From CANKJK01 sp040081715 (GTDB lineage Bacteria > Acidobacteriota > Vicinamibacteria > Vicinamibacterales > UBA2999): a DNA stretch of 64,000 nucleotides. The stretch is taken from assembly GCA_040081715.1 (NCBI GenBank), contig JBEBFY010000002.1:269453-333452 (forward strand), written 5' to 3'. This document shows, in pieces, positions 42,324 to 50,493 of the stretch (positions are counted from its first letter, which is position 1; the number at the start of each line of letters is the position of its first letter). The notes beneath the pieces are model-generated. The model searched no databases. It saw only the letters and a program-made list of their open reading frames with translations, and was not told where the DNA came from. The position numbers were made by a program, and so were the translations under genes.

Positions 42324-43745
42324 ATGGCTATTTACCAGAAGCTCCACACGCGCCTCGTTCAGAAACTTGTTCTGACGCCGTCATTGCAGCAGGCGATCAA
42401 GCTCCTGCCGATGTCGACGCTCGAACTGTCGGAGCTGCTCAACCAGGAGATGGTGGAGAACCCGATGCTGGAGGAGGTGCCCACCGACGACCTCCAGCCT
42501 CCCGAGGTGCAGGCCGAGACCGAGGCGGCCGAGAAGAAGGACGAAAAGAACGACACCTGGGACGACCAGGACTACGAGTATTTCTTCGGAGACTACCTCG
42601 ACGACGGGTTTCGTCCTCGCACCCCCACCGAAGTCAAGGAGCTTCCGCCGATCGAGAACACGCTCTCGACCTCAGTGTCCCTGTCCGACCACCTGCTGTG
42701 GCAGCTCTCCATGCAGACCGATGACGTGCTGCTGCGCGACATCGGCGAGGCCATCATCGGCAACTTGAACGATGACGGCCAACTCGTGGCCACCATTGAC
42801 GAGATCGCCTCGATGGGCTCGTGGTCGACCGCGGACGTCGAACGAGGGCTGCACCTGCTGCAGTCATTCGATCCCATCGGCGTCGCCGCGCGTGACCTGC
42901 AGGAATGCCTCGCGCTGCAGCTTCGGCACCTTGGCCTCGGCGGGTCACCGGCGGAGACGGTCGTCACCGAGCATCTCCGTCTCCTCCAGAACCATCAGAT
43001 TCAGGAGCTCTCGAAGAAGATGGCGATGAGCATCGAGGCCCTGAAGGAGCACATCGAGATCATCCGCCACCTCGATCCGAAGCCCGGCGCCCGGTACAAC
43101 CCGTCGCAGTCGCAGTACGTCATCCCGGACGTGTATGTGATGAAGGTGGAGGAGGAGTACGTGGCCGTCCTCAACGAGGATGGCCTCCCGCAGCTGCGCA
43201 TCAGCCCGGTCTACCGGCGCCTCCTCGACAAAGGTGGCGAGAACACGGACGAGACACGGAACTACGTGAAGGACAAGTTCCGGTCGGCGCTGTGGCTGAT
43301 CAAGTCCGTCGAGCAGCGGCAGCGGACAATCCACAAGGTGGCCACGAGCATCATCCAGTTCCAGCGCGAGTTCCTGGACCACGGGATCGAGTTCCTGCGG
43401 CCGCTTGTCCTGCGCGACGTGGCCAACGATATCGGGATGCACGAATCCACGGTCAGCCGTGTCGTGACGAACAAGTACATGCACACGCCACAGGGTGTGT
43501 TTGAACTCAAGTACTTCTTCCACAGCGGGATCGCGAGCCAGTTCGGCGAGGACGTGTCCTCCGTCACGATCAAGCAGCGCATTCGGAAGATCATCGTGCA
43601 GGAAGACCCGCACAAGCCCCTCAGCGATTCGAAGATCGTCGGCATCCTGCAGCGCGAGGGCCTGGAACTGGCCCGGCGGACGATCGCGAAATATCGCGAG
43701 GAGCTCAAGATCCCGACGTCCAACCAGCGGAAAGTCCTGTACTGA
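42324..43745 (+). CDS. rpoN: RNA polymerase sigma-54 factor
   Basis: 473 residues from the ATG. Region I is Gln/Leu-rich (QKLVLTPSLQQAIKLLPMSTLEL); acidic region II (about 55-95); core-binding domain; helix-turn-helix; and the RpoN box ARRTIAKYREELKIP near the end, which reads the -24 element. A GTG at 42300 would add eight poorly conserved residues. The usual order is lptB-rpoN-hpf-ptsN-rapZ; here rapZ follows directly. Confidence 0.96.
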   Translation: MAIYQKLHTRLVQKLVLTPSLQQAIKLLPMSTLELSELLNQEMVENPMLEEVPTDDLQPPEVQAETEAAEKKDEKNDTWDDQDYEYFFGDYLDDGFRPRTPTEVKELPPIENTLSTSVSLSDHLLWQLSMQTDDVLLRDIGEAIIGNLNDDGQLVATIDEIASMGSWSTADVERGLHLLQSFDPIGVAARDLQECLALQLRHLGLGGSPAETVVTEHLRLLQNHQIQELSKKMAMSIEALKEHIEIIRHLDPKPGARYNPSQSQYVIPDVYVMKVEEEYVAVLNEDGLPQLRISPVYRRLLDKGGENTDETRNYVKDKFRSALWLIKSVEQRQRTIHKVATSIIQFQREFLDHGIEFLRPLVLRDVANDIGMHESTVSRVVTNKYMHTPQGVFELKYFFHSGIASQFGEDVSSVTIKQRIRKIIVQEDPHKPLSDSKIVGILQREGLELARRTIAKYREELKIPTSNQRKVLY

Positions 43746-44635
43746 TGGCAGCCTCGCGCACCCGCTCCCGCCGTCCCGTCCGCCGATTCATCATCGTCAC
43801 GGGGTTGTCGGGGTCGGGCAAGTCGCACGCGATCCGGGCGCTCGAGGACCTCGGCTATTTCTGCATCGACAACCTCCCCACCCAGCTGATTCCCACCGTC
43901 GCCGGCCTCGCACAGCGAGAGGAGGCGGGGTTCCCGATGGTCGCGATCGTCGTCGACGTACGGGAGGGGGGCTTCCTCCGTGGGTTCACGAAGGTCTACC
44001 GCACGCTCAAGGCCAACCCTGACCTAAAGCCGTCGCTCATCTTCCTCGAAGCGAGCGATTCGGCGCTCGTGCGCCGCTTCAGCGAAACGCGACGGCCACA
44101 CCCCCTTGCCAAGGACCGGTCGGTGGGGGAGGGCATTCGTGAAGAGCGGACCAAGCTGAACGCCATCCGTGCGATGGCGGACCTCATTCTCGACACGTCA
44201 AACCTGACGGTGCATGAGCTGCGCGAGGCGTTCATGAAGCTCTCGCGGGGCCCGGACGAGCGGGCCGAGATGGTCGTGAACCTGCTGAGCTTCGGGTTCA
44301 AGCATGGCGTGCCGCTCGACGCGGACCTGGTGTTCGACGTGCGGTGCCTGCCGAATCCGCACTTCGTGCCGGCGCTCCGGGCGCTGACTGGCCGTGATCG
44401 CCCCGTTGTGACCTACATGCGGCGTCACGCGGCGACGGGGGCGTTCCTGAAGCACCTGACGTCATTCCTGCGGTTCGCGGTGCCGCAGTACGTCAAGGAG
44501 GGCAAGAGCTATCTCACCGTCGCTGTGGGCTGCACCGGCGGCCAGCACCGCTCGGTGATGATGGTGGAAGCGCTTCAGCGGGCACTGGCAGGGGAGAAGG
44601 GCGTCCGCCTGCGCGTATCGCACCGCGACGGCTAA
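43745..44635 (+). CDS. rapZ: RNase adapter protein RapZ (YvcJ family)
   Basis: 296-residue P-loop protein; in E. coli RapZ guides RNase E to the GlmZ RNA and so controls glucosamine-6-phosphate synthesis. Walker A GLSGSGKSHAIRALEDLG near residue 20, the CIDNLPTQL block, the SETRRPHPL motif near 110 and C-terminal SFGFKHGVP and VGCTGGQHRSV motifs are all kept. The start overlaps the rpoN stop (TGATG). Confidence 0.95.
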   Translation: MAASRTRSRRPVRRFIIVTGLSGSGKSHAIRALEDLGYFCIDNLPTQLIPTVAGLAQREEAGFPMVAIVVDVREGGFLRGFTKVYRTLKANPDLKPSLIFLEASDSALVRRFSETRRPHPLAKDRSVGEGIREERTKLNAIRAMADLILDTSNLTVHELREAFMKLSRGPDERAEMVVNLLSFGFKHGVPLDADLVFDVRCLPNPHFVPALRALTGRDRPVVTYMRRHAATGAFLKHLTSFLRFAVPQYVKEGKSYLTVAVGCTGGQHRSVMMVEALQRALAGEKGVRLRVSHRDG

Positions 44636-44642
44636 GGCCTCA

Positions 44643-44656
44643 CGCCCTACGGGGCG
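44643..44656. terminator. Short hairpin between rapZ and cupin gene
   Basis: CGCCC-TACG-GGGCG forms a 5-base-pair stem just after rapZ and over the cupin stop codon. No T-tract; candidate two-way terminator only. Confidence 0.3.
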
Positions 44657-45018
44657 GGGTCGGTGGCCACGGCCCGGCCGTACCGATCCTCCAACCGGAC
44701 GACATCGTCGATCTCCGGCGTGGAGGCTTCCAGTACATCGGTGTCTTCAACGGCCGTCATTCGGTGAATCGTTCCCGGCGTGACATGCAGGCTGTCTCCC
44801 GGGCCGAGATCCAGATCGACCATCTTCCCGTCGCGCTCGACCTCATACCGCAAACGTCCGCTATGCACGTACACCGTCTCGTCCTTCCTGATGTGGTACT
44901 GGAGGCTCAGTGCATGCCCGGCGTTGATGTGAAGGATCTTGCCCACGTAGCGGTCGGTATGGGCCCAGTGGATCTCGTATCCCCAAGGCTTCTCAACGCG
45001 CCTCACGGTGTCTGACAT
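44647..45018 (-). CDS. Cupin, mannose-6-phosphate isomerase type II-like
   Basis: 123-residue single cupin resembling the C-terminal domain of ManC-type enzymes: RRVEKPWGYEIHW, then LSLQYHIRKDETVYVHSG with metal-binding His/Glu residues, and LGPGDSLHVTPGTIHRM with the last His. Stand-alone members are annotated as phosphomannose isomerase or sugar-nucleotide cupins; the substrate is not shown by sequence. Last gene of the leftward tol-pal operon, 9 bases after ssb. Confidence 0.8.
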   Translation of the reverse strand: MSDTVRRVEKPWGYEIHWAHTDRYVGKILHINAGHALSLQYHIRKDETVYVHSGRLRYEVERDGKMVDLDLGPGDSLHVTPGTIHRMTAVEDTDVLEASTPEIDDVVRLEDRYGRAVATDPAP

Positions 45019-45027
45019 GGTGAAGGC

Positions 45028-45456
45028 CTAGAAGGGGATGTCGTCGTCGGTGATCGGCTCCATCGGGGGCTCGTCACCGCCGCTGGAGCCACTCGCGCCT
45101 CGGTCCATGCTGCGGCCGCCACCGCCGCCGCCACCCAGCAGCGTGATCCGATCGGCCTTGATCTCCGTGGTGTATCTCTTATTGCCGTCCTTGTCGTCCC
45201 ACTGCCGGGTCTGCAGTCGGCCCTCGACATAGATCTGCTTGCCCTTCGTCAGGTACTCATTGAGCGACTCGGCCGTCTTGCCCCAGACGACGATACGATG
45301 CCACTCCGTCTTCTCCTGCTTCTGGCCGGACTTGTCGTTCCAGACCTCCGTCGTCGCGAGATTCAGCGTCGACACGGCCGAGCCACCAGGCGTGTACTTC
45401 ATTTCCGCGTCCCGCCCGAGGTTGCCGACCAGGATGACCTTATTGACACTGCCCAC
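45028..45456 (-). CDS. ssb: Single-stranded DNA-binding protein
   Basis: 142 residues: OB-fold (1-106: VNKVILVGNLGRDAEMKYTP, TEWHRIVVWGK, GKQIYVEGRLQTRQWDDKDG), a short linker starting with seven glycines, and the acidic C-terminal tip DDDIPF that docks partner proteins. The linker is only about 25 residues, short for bacterial SSB. GTG start with AAGGA upstream. Its place behind tol-pal genes is unusual. Confidence 0.96.
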   Translation of the reverse strand: MGSVNKVILVGNLGRDAEMKYTPGGSAVSTLNLATTEVWNDKSGQKQEKTEWHRIVVWGKTAESLNEYLTKGKQIYVEGRLQTRQWDDKDGNKRYTTEIKADRITLLGGGGGGGRSMDRGASGSSGGDEPPMEPITDDDIPF

Positions 45457-45480
45457 GATGAGAATCCTTTCCGCCGCCCG

Positions 45481-46335
45481 TCAGGGCTTGCGCGCGGCCA
45501 ACCGATCAAGCCCCTGCTTGGCGAGACGGCCCGCATCCGTTTCCGGGAATACTTTCACCACCTGCTGCCAGGAATCGCGTGCCCCGTCCGCATTGCCCAT
45601 GCGCTCCATCACCAGCCCGCGCTTGTAGTAGGCATCCGGTGTGGCGTTGCCGCTGGGATAGCGTTTGATGACCTCATTGTACGCAGCCACCGCGTCCGTA
45701 TCCTTCCGTGCCGAGAAGTGCGATTCGCCGATCATGAACTGCGCGTCGTCCGCCTGATCCGACGTGGGAAACGTTCGCAGGAACGCCTCGTAGCCCTGGA
45801 TCGCCAGCGGGTACTGTCCTGCGGTGTAGTCGGCAAACGACTGCTCGAGCATCCGCCTCGGCGAGAGCCCGGCAGCCGAGGCCACCGGCGCGGACGGGGT
45901 GGCCGGTGCGGGCTGGCCATCCGGGGCCGCCAGCGACGAGTCAGGGGGTGGCGCGAACCCTTGCGGAGGAATCGCCGCGCGCAGCGCCTCAATCTCCTGG
46001 TCGAGCGCCGAGATACGGACGTTGGTCTCGTCCGAGCGCTCCCGGATCACCTTGAGGTCGCTGCCCATGGCGTCCAGCTGGAGCTTCTGGTCGGCGAATC
46101 CCTTCCGGGTCACGTCAGTCTGCTGATCCAGCCTCTGCTCAAGACGCGCCATGGCTGTCTTCAATGCGTCCGCCAGGGACCCGATCGCCAGCGCCATCTG
46201 CTGCGTCTGTTCCTGCAGCATCCTTATGTCCGCGACGATCTGCTGATGTTCGCGATCGGCTGCGCGCAGGGGAGCAGCGCTCAGGCTGGCCACCAGGGCC
46301 GCCGTGCACCACCCGCCCAGGAGACGGGAAGTCAC
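45481..46335 (-). CDS. cpoB: Tol-Pal system protein CpoB/YbgF
   Basis: 284 residues: signal peptide (cleavage after LRA near residue 25), N-terminal coiled coil (about 30-105, many Gln/Leu), Pro/Ala linker and C-terminal TPR repeats (ADYTAGQYPLAIQGYEAFL, AVAAYNEVIKRYPSGNATPDAYYKRG). CpoB links PBP1B-driven wall synthesis to Tol-driven membrane constriction. GTG start overlaps the pal stop (GTGA). Confidence 0.92.
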   Translation of the reverse strand: MTSRLLGGWCTAALVASLSAAPLRAADREHQQIVADIRMLQEQTQQMALAIGSLADALKTAMARLEQRLDQQTDVTRKGFADQKLQLDAMGSDLKVIRERSDETNVRISALDQEIEALRAAIPPQGFAPPPDSSLAAPDGQPAPATPSAPVASAAGLSPRRMLEQSFADYTAGQYPLAIQGYEAFLRTFPTSDQADDAQFMIGESHFSARKDTDAVAAYNEVIKRYPSGNATPDAYYKRGLVMERMGNADGARDSWQQVVKVFPETDAGRLAKQGLDRLAARKP

Positions 46336-46928
46336 TTGGCGGTGACCACGAAATGGCCGCGCCGGTTCTTTGTCCAGGCGGCCTCGTCATGCCCCGGGTC
46401 AAACGGGAACTCCTTGCCGTAGCTCACGACGCGGAGGCGCTCGGCTGCGATGCCCATCGACACCAGATACGCCCGTACCGAACTGGCCCGCCGTTCACCC
46501 AGCGCCAGGTTGTACTCGGCCGTGCCACGCTCGTCGCTGTGCCCCTCGATCGTGATGACCCAGGACCGGTTCGTCCGAAGCACGGCGGCGTTGGCCTGCG
46601 CAGTCTGCTGCGCGGCCTCGCTCAGTTCGGAGCTGTCGTAGCCGAAGAACACCGGTGCAAGCGGGGACTTTCTGTTCAGGTCATCCAGGGACCTGGCGGA
46701 CACGCCGTCCTCGGGCACAGGCTGGGCCGGCACCGGCAAGGGCTCACGGGCCTGCTGGGGAGGTCGCGAGGGGGGAGGGGGCACTGTGGAAGGTACCGTC
46801 ACGACCGGCGGCGCCGGCTGGGGTTCGGGTACAGCCGGAGGCTTCTTGCCGCACGCGGCCATCACCAGAACCGCGGCAAGTACTCCGCCTGCGGCGATGC
46901 GTCGATTGAACAGGCTGATCATGGACAT
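46332..46928 (-). CDS. pal: Peptidoglycan-associated lipoprotein Pal
   Basis: 198 residues. Lipoprotein signal with lipobox VMAACG near residue 26, Pro-rich linker (about 30-70), then an OmpA-like peptidoglycan-binding domain: VFFGYDSSELSEAAQQTA, ITIEGHSDERGTAEYNLALG and RRASSVRAYL with the Asp and Arg that hold diaminopimelate. Anchors the outer membrane to the wall and binds TolB. A second in-frame ATG at 46922 is possible. Confidence 0.95.
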   Translation of the reverse strand: MSMISLFNRRIAAGGVLAAVLVMAACGKKPPAVPEPQPAPPVVTVPSTVPPPPSRPPQQAREPLPVPAQPVPEDGVSARSLDDLNRKSPLAPVFFGYDSSELSEAAQQTAQANAAVLRTNRSWVITIEGHSDERGTAEYNLALGERRASSVRAYLVSMGIAAERLRVVSYGKEFPFDPGHDEAAWTKNRRGHFVVTAK

Positions 46929-46997
46929 GCGGACTCAGGAGCTCCTATCTCTTCACGCTGCCGGAGCAACCGCATAAGTGTACGCCGTTGGCGACAT

Positions 46998-48371
46998 CTA
47001 CTGCGACCAGCCCGGGGTGTAGTTGTTGCCGTCGCGGGTGATTTGCTGCACGTTCTTGCCGTCACGGGCGATGGTAAACACCTGCACCCGTCCCGCGCGG
47101 GTGGACGTGAACGCCAGATGCCGGCCATTCGGCGCAAACACCGGACTCTCATTGGTCCCCTCGCCGAAGGTGATCTGCCGTGTCTGCCCGCTGGCGACCT
47201 CGTAGACCTTGATGTCGAAGCCCGGTCCCGTGCGTGCCGCAAACGCAATTTCATTGAAGGGCGGGGACGACCATGTCGGCCGATCCGCATACGACTCGTT
47301 GACCGAGATGCGCCGGGCTCCACCGGTGCCCTCGGCGTTCACGATGTAGATCTGGGGCGTCCCCCCCCGATCCGATGTAAAGGCGATCTCGGTGCCCGTC
47401 GGGGACCAGGTCGGCGTCACGTCATTCGCTCCGTGATTCGTGAGGCGATGCAGGTTCGAGCCGTCCACGTTCATCGTGTAGATCTCCGGGTTGCCGTCAC
47501 GGCTGGACATGAACGCCAGGCGCTTGCCATCCGGCGAGTAGGACGGCAGGAAGTTACTGCCCTTACCGGCGGTCGGATTCGACGGCGGAGTGCCTTCGTA
47601 GATCCGCGCGATGTAGATGTCTGGGAAGCCCTTCCGATACGAGGTGTAGGCCAGGGCGCGGGCATCGGGGGACCAGACCGGTGCGATGTTGAGCTGCCGG
47701 TCCACCGTGATCCGCCGTGCATTCGCGCCGTCGTAGTCGGCGATGAAGACTTCCTTGACGTCCCGGTTCTCGGTTGTACCAGCGACCTTCTCCCTGTTGC
47801 GGTCGGATGTGAAGGCCAGCTTCGTCCTGGCTACCCCTCGCAGTGCCCGTTGCTGCTGGTGGAGCTCATCCGCGGCGGTATGCGCGAGGAATCGCGGGTT
47901 GGTTGCGGGTCCCACGTATTCCTTGGCGAACACGGCCTGCCGCGTCCGCATATTGAACAGGCGGACCTCCACGCGAATGGTGCTGCCCGTCCGCTGCACG
48001 GTGCCGAAAAGCACGCCGTCCGCACCCAGTTCCCGCCATGCGGCAAACGGCAGTTGCTCCGCGGTCCGGGCAGCCGGCACCGACGCGTAGGTGTCGCGGG
48101 GAATCAGGTAGAACTCGCGCTCGAACGCCAGGTCGTCCCAGAGGACGTCGCTGAGCACCTTGGCGGCATCCGCAGCATCAGGAGCAGCGGCCACGAACGC
48201 CGGGACCGCAAACCGCGGCGGCGTGCCGCTGTCGCCGCTGATTGAGAGTTCGATTTCTGAGGGCTGTGCTCGCGGCGCGGGCTGGCCTGGCGGGGTCTGG
48301 AATGCCTGGGGGCCGGCCCACAGCAGGGCCAGAGCAATCAGGGGAGCCGCGTAACGCGCGTAGGTGATCAT
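46998..48371 (-). CDS. tolB: Tol-Pal system beta-propeller protein TolB
   Basis: 457 residues: signal peptide, N-terminal TolB domain (about 40-170, SDVLWDDLAFEREFYLIP) and a six-blade propeller with WD40-like PD40 repeats (APVWSPDARALAYTSYRKG, LPSYSPDGKRLAFMSSRDGN, TPTWSPTGTEIAFTSDRGG, SPVFAPNGRHLAFTSTRAG). Binds Pal in the periplasm. ATG overlaps the preceding stop codon; the frame open to 48638 lies inside the tolA-like gene. Confidence 0.95.
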   Translation of the reverse strand: MITYARYAAPLIALALLWAGPQAFQTPPGQPAPRAQPSEIELSISGDSGTPPRFAVPAFVAAAPDAADAAKVLSDVLWDDLAFEREFYLIPRDTYASVPAARTAEQLPFAAWRELGADGVLFGTVQRTGSTIRVEVRLFNMRTRQAVFAKEYVGPATNPRFLAHTAADELHQQQRALRGVARTKLAFTSDRNREKVAGTTENRDVKEVFIADYDGANARRITVDRQLNIAPVWSPDARALAYTSYRKGFPDIYIARIYEGTPPSNPTAGKGSNFLPSYSPDGKRLAFMSSRDGNPEIYTMNVDGSNLHRLTNHGANDVTPTWSPTGTEIAFTSDRGGTPQIYIVNAEGTGGARRISVNESYADRPTWSSPPFNEIAFAARTGPGFDIKVYEVASGQTRQITFGEGTNESPVFAPNGRHLAFTSTRAGRVQVFTIARDGKNVQQITRDGNNYTPGWSQ

Positions 48372-49147
48372 CACCGTTGGTAGTCGAAGCGTAGATGAAT
48401 GGTCAGGTCCACGTTGGGAAATCCCGCCGGCAGCGGGGGCACGCGCGCGGTCAGCAGCAGCGCCCGCTGGGCGGCCATGTCGAGCGCGGCAAAGCCGCTG
48501 GGCCGTTCCACCTGAACAGCGGTGACGGCGCCCGAGCGAAGCACGGTGAACTTCATCAATGTCTGTCCCGTGAGGTTCTGTGTGGCGACCCAGTTCCGTT
48601 GGATCACCTGCATCACCGTTTCCAGATACTCCGGGCAACAGAAGTCTCCCACATCCAGGTAAGCCCCGGTGCCGGAACCGCCGCCGCCGGTGAGACCGAA
48701 GCCCTGTCCCCTGGCGCCGGTGTCCGCGCGCGCGGACCCTTCCTGGACCTCTTCTCCCGCAGAGAGGCGCCTGCCGGTTGCGGTACTCGAGGCCCGCGTG
48801 GGCGTGTCACGCCGGGAACGCTCAGGCTTGGAGGGCAGGGCCATCTCAGGGGGCTTGGTGGCAGGAGGCGCCTCGCTCCGCGGCTTCGGCCCGGCCGGGG
48901 CCACCGTCTGCACCTCGCGGCCACCCATCGGTGTCATGCCGCCAGTGCGGGGACCGGATGACCCGCCGAGGCTGATGGTCATCACCGTCCGTGGCATATC
49001 CGCAGTGTTGTCGCCCATCGGGACCAGGAGGGCCGCGGCGAAGAGCCCTGCATGCAGGACGAGCGACACCACCACGACAGGCGCCAGCCCCTCATGCAGG
49101 CTGGCGCGCGCAGCGAGAATGCCGGAGACGGCGTCAGTCGCGCTCAT
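48371..49147 (-). CDS. TonB/TolA-like energy-transducing protein
   Basis: 258 residues: one N-terminal membrane helix (APVVVVSLVLHAGLFAAALLVP), a Pro/Gly/Ser-rich linker of about 120 residues, and a C-terminal TonB-type domain (about 165-258: VMQVIQRNWVATQNLTGQTL ... LRSGAVTAVQVERPSGFAALD). Its place between tolR and tolB identifies it as the TolA role. It lacks the long helical middle domain of E. coli TolA (421 residues) and has a CysCys pair (FCCPEY) just before the TonB domain. Confidence 0.85.
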   Translation of the reverse strand: MSATDAVSGILAARASLHEGLAPVVVVSLVLHAGLFAAALLVPMGDNTADMPRTVMTISLGGSSGPRTGGMTPMGGREVQTVAPAGPKPRSEAPPATKPPEMALPSKPERSRRDTPTRASSTATGRRLSAGEEVQEGSARADTGARGQGFGLTGGGGSGTGAYLDVGDFCCPEYLETVMQVIQRNWVATQNLTGQTLMKFTVLRSGAVTAVQVERPSGFAALDMAAQRALLLTARVPPLPAGFPNVDLTIHLRFDYQR

Positions 49148-49180
49148 GCCGCCTGCTCCACGCGCAGAGACCTCACGCCC

Positions 49181-49639
49181 TCATCGCTCCCCGGGCAGCG
49201 CCGTCACGAGCCCCACGTTCTCGACACCCCCTGCCTTCAGAGTGTTCACGATTGTCATGAACTCGTCGTAGCGAATCGCGCCGTCGCCGCGCAGGAACAC
49301 CTGGCGATCTGATTTATTGAGCAGCAGCTGCCGGACGCGTTCGCCGAGCGCGGTGAGCGGCACCGCTTCCTCACCGATGAAGACGCGCCTGTCACGCTGG
49401 TAGGAAACGGGGACCGATACGAAGATCCGCTCGCTGGCAATCTCCTGTGAACGGCTGGCGACCGGCAGCTTCACGTCGATCCCGCGCTGGAGCATGGGGG
49501 CCGCGACCATGAAGATGATCAGCAGTACCAGCATCACGTCGACGAGCGGGACGACGTTGATTTCGGCCAGCGTCGAAGAGACGCGCCGTCCACGGCCTCG
49601 ACGGCCACCCGCTCCACCGGACGCCAGCACCTTCGGCAT
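49181..49639 (-). CDS. tolR: Biopolymer transport protein TolR/ExbD
   Basis: 152 residues. Basic head, one transmembrane helix (NVVPLVDVMLVLLIIFMVAA) with the conserved proton-path Asp, then a periplasmic ExbD/TolR domain ending in DEFMTIVNTLKAGGVENVGLVT. With TolQ forms the proton-driven stator for the TolA-like protein. 10 bases after tolQ. Confidence 0.94.
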   Translation of the reverse strand: MPKVLASGGAGGRRGRGRRVSSTLAEINVVPLVDVMLVLLIIFMVAAPMLQRGIDVKLPVASRSQEIASERIFVSVPVSYQRDRRVFIGEEAVPLTALGERVRQLLLNKSDRQVFLRGDGAIRYDEFMTIVNTLKAGGVENVGLVTALPGER

Positions 49640-49649
49640 GATGGCGTCC

Positions 49650-50348
49650 CTAGGTGAAGTTGCGCTCCACGATGTTGAGGAACTCCATCGCGAAGTCGTC
49701 CATGGCGGCGGAGAAGTCCTTCACCCGGTGCGTGAACTGGTTGTAGGCGAGCACGGCTGGGATCGCCGAGAACAGCCCCATGGCCGTCGCAACCAGGGCC
49801 TCGCTGATCCCGGGCCCCACGACGGCCAGGTTCGTCGACCCGGTGGCGCCGATGCGCTGGAACGCGATCATGATGCCGACCACCGTCCCGAAGAGTCCAA
49901 TGAACGGCGTCACACTGGCGGTGGTCGCCAGGAACGTCAACCGACCCTCGAGTCGACTCATCTCCACGGACGCCGCGCGTAGGAGCGCCCGGTCCACCGC
50001 GTCAAGACTCTTCAGCACGGGCTTGGCCCCGGGCTGCGCAGCGCCCGTCAGGCGGAACTGCGCCGACATCTCGGCGTACCCGGCTTGGAAGATCCCGACC
50101 AGCGGAGACGCCTTCGACTCGTCGCAAGCCGACTGCGCTTCGCTGAACCCACCCTTGCGGAAGGCGCCAAGGAAGGTCCTTGACTGCCGCGCGGCCCTCT
50201 GGAAGCTCAGGTATTTCACGAGGATGACGGCCCACGAGGCGACCGAGAAGATCACCAGCGCGGCGAGGACGAACTGATTGATGGGGGTGCTGCGCGTGAC
50301 GATCTCGATGAGATCGCCCGTCCCAGATTCAGGGGCTACATCCGGCAT
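49650..50348 (-). CDS. tolQ: Biopolymer transport protein TolQ/ExbB
   Basis: 232 residues from the ATG, three transmembrane helices (INQFVLAALVIFSVASWAVIL; LATTASVTPFIGLFGTVVGIMIAF split over about 150-173; GISEALVATAMGLFSAIPAVLAYN) with the GLFGTVVGI and EALVATAMGL blocks diagnostic of the MotA/TolQ/ExbB family. A GTG at 50387 would add 13 residues. First gene of the tol-pal operon, behind a good promoter at 50436-50464. Confidence 0.94.
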   Translation of the reverse strand: MPDVAPESGTGDLIEIVTRSTPINQFVLAALVIFSVASWAVILVKYLSFQRAARQSRTFLGAFRKGGFSEAQSACDESKASPLVGIFQAGYAEMSAQFRLTGAAQPGAKPVLKSLDAVDRALLRAASVEMSRLEGRLTFLATTASVTPFIGLFGTVVGIMIAFQRIGATGSTNLAVVGPGISEALVATAMGLFSAIPAVLAYNQFTHRVKDFSAAMDDFAMEFLNIVERNFT

Positions 50349-50435
50349 CTGGAGTGCCAGTATGCAGCGGCCACAGGTAAACACCACGACCTCCGATTGC
50401 GGGAATGGGCGCCGCTGGGACAGCGCAACGGATGG

Positions 50436-50464
50436 AGAATATCACGCCGCCCATGTGCTGTCAA
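50436..50464 (-). promoter_or_regulatory. Sigma-70 promoter of the tol-pal operon
   Basis: Read leftward: perfect -35 TTGACA (50464-50459), 17-base spacer, -10 TATTCT (50441-50436, 4/6). The predicted leader before the tolQ ATG is about 80 bases. Confidence 0.7.
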
Positions 50465-50467
50465 ATA

Positions 50468-50483
50468 TATGATACGATGGAGG
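50468..50483 (+). promoter_or_regulatory. -10-like box and Shine-Dalgarno of recN
   Basis: TATGAT (50468-50473, 5/6) then GGAGG (50479-50483), 10 bases before the recN ATG. No -35 match. It lies next to the -35 of the divergent tolQ promoter, so the two promoters could compete. No LexA-type SOS box was recognised here. Confidence 0.4.
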
Positions 50484-50493
50484 TTCCGGCTAC

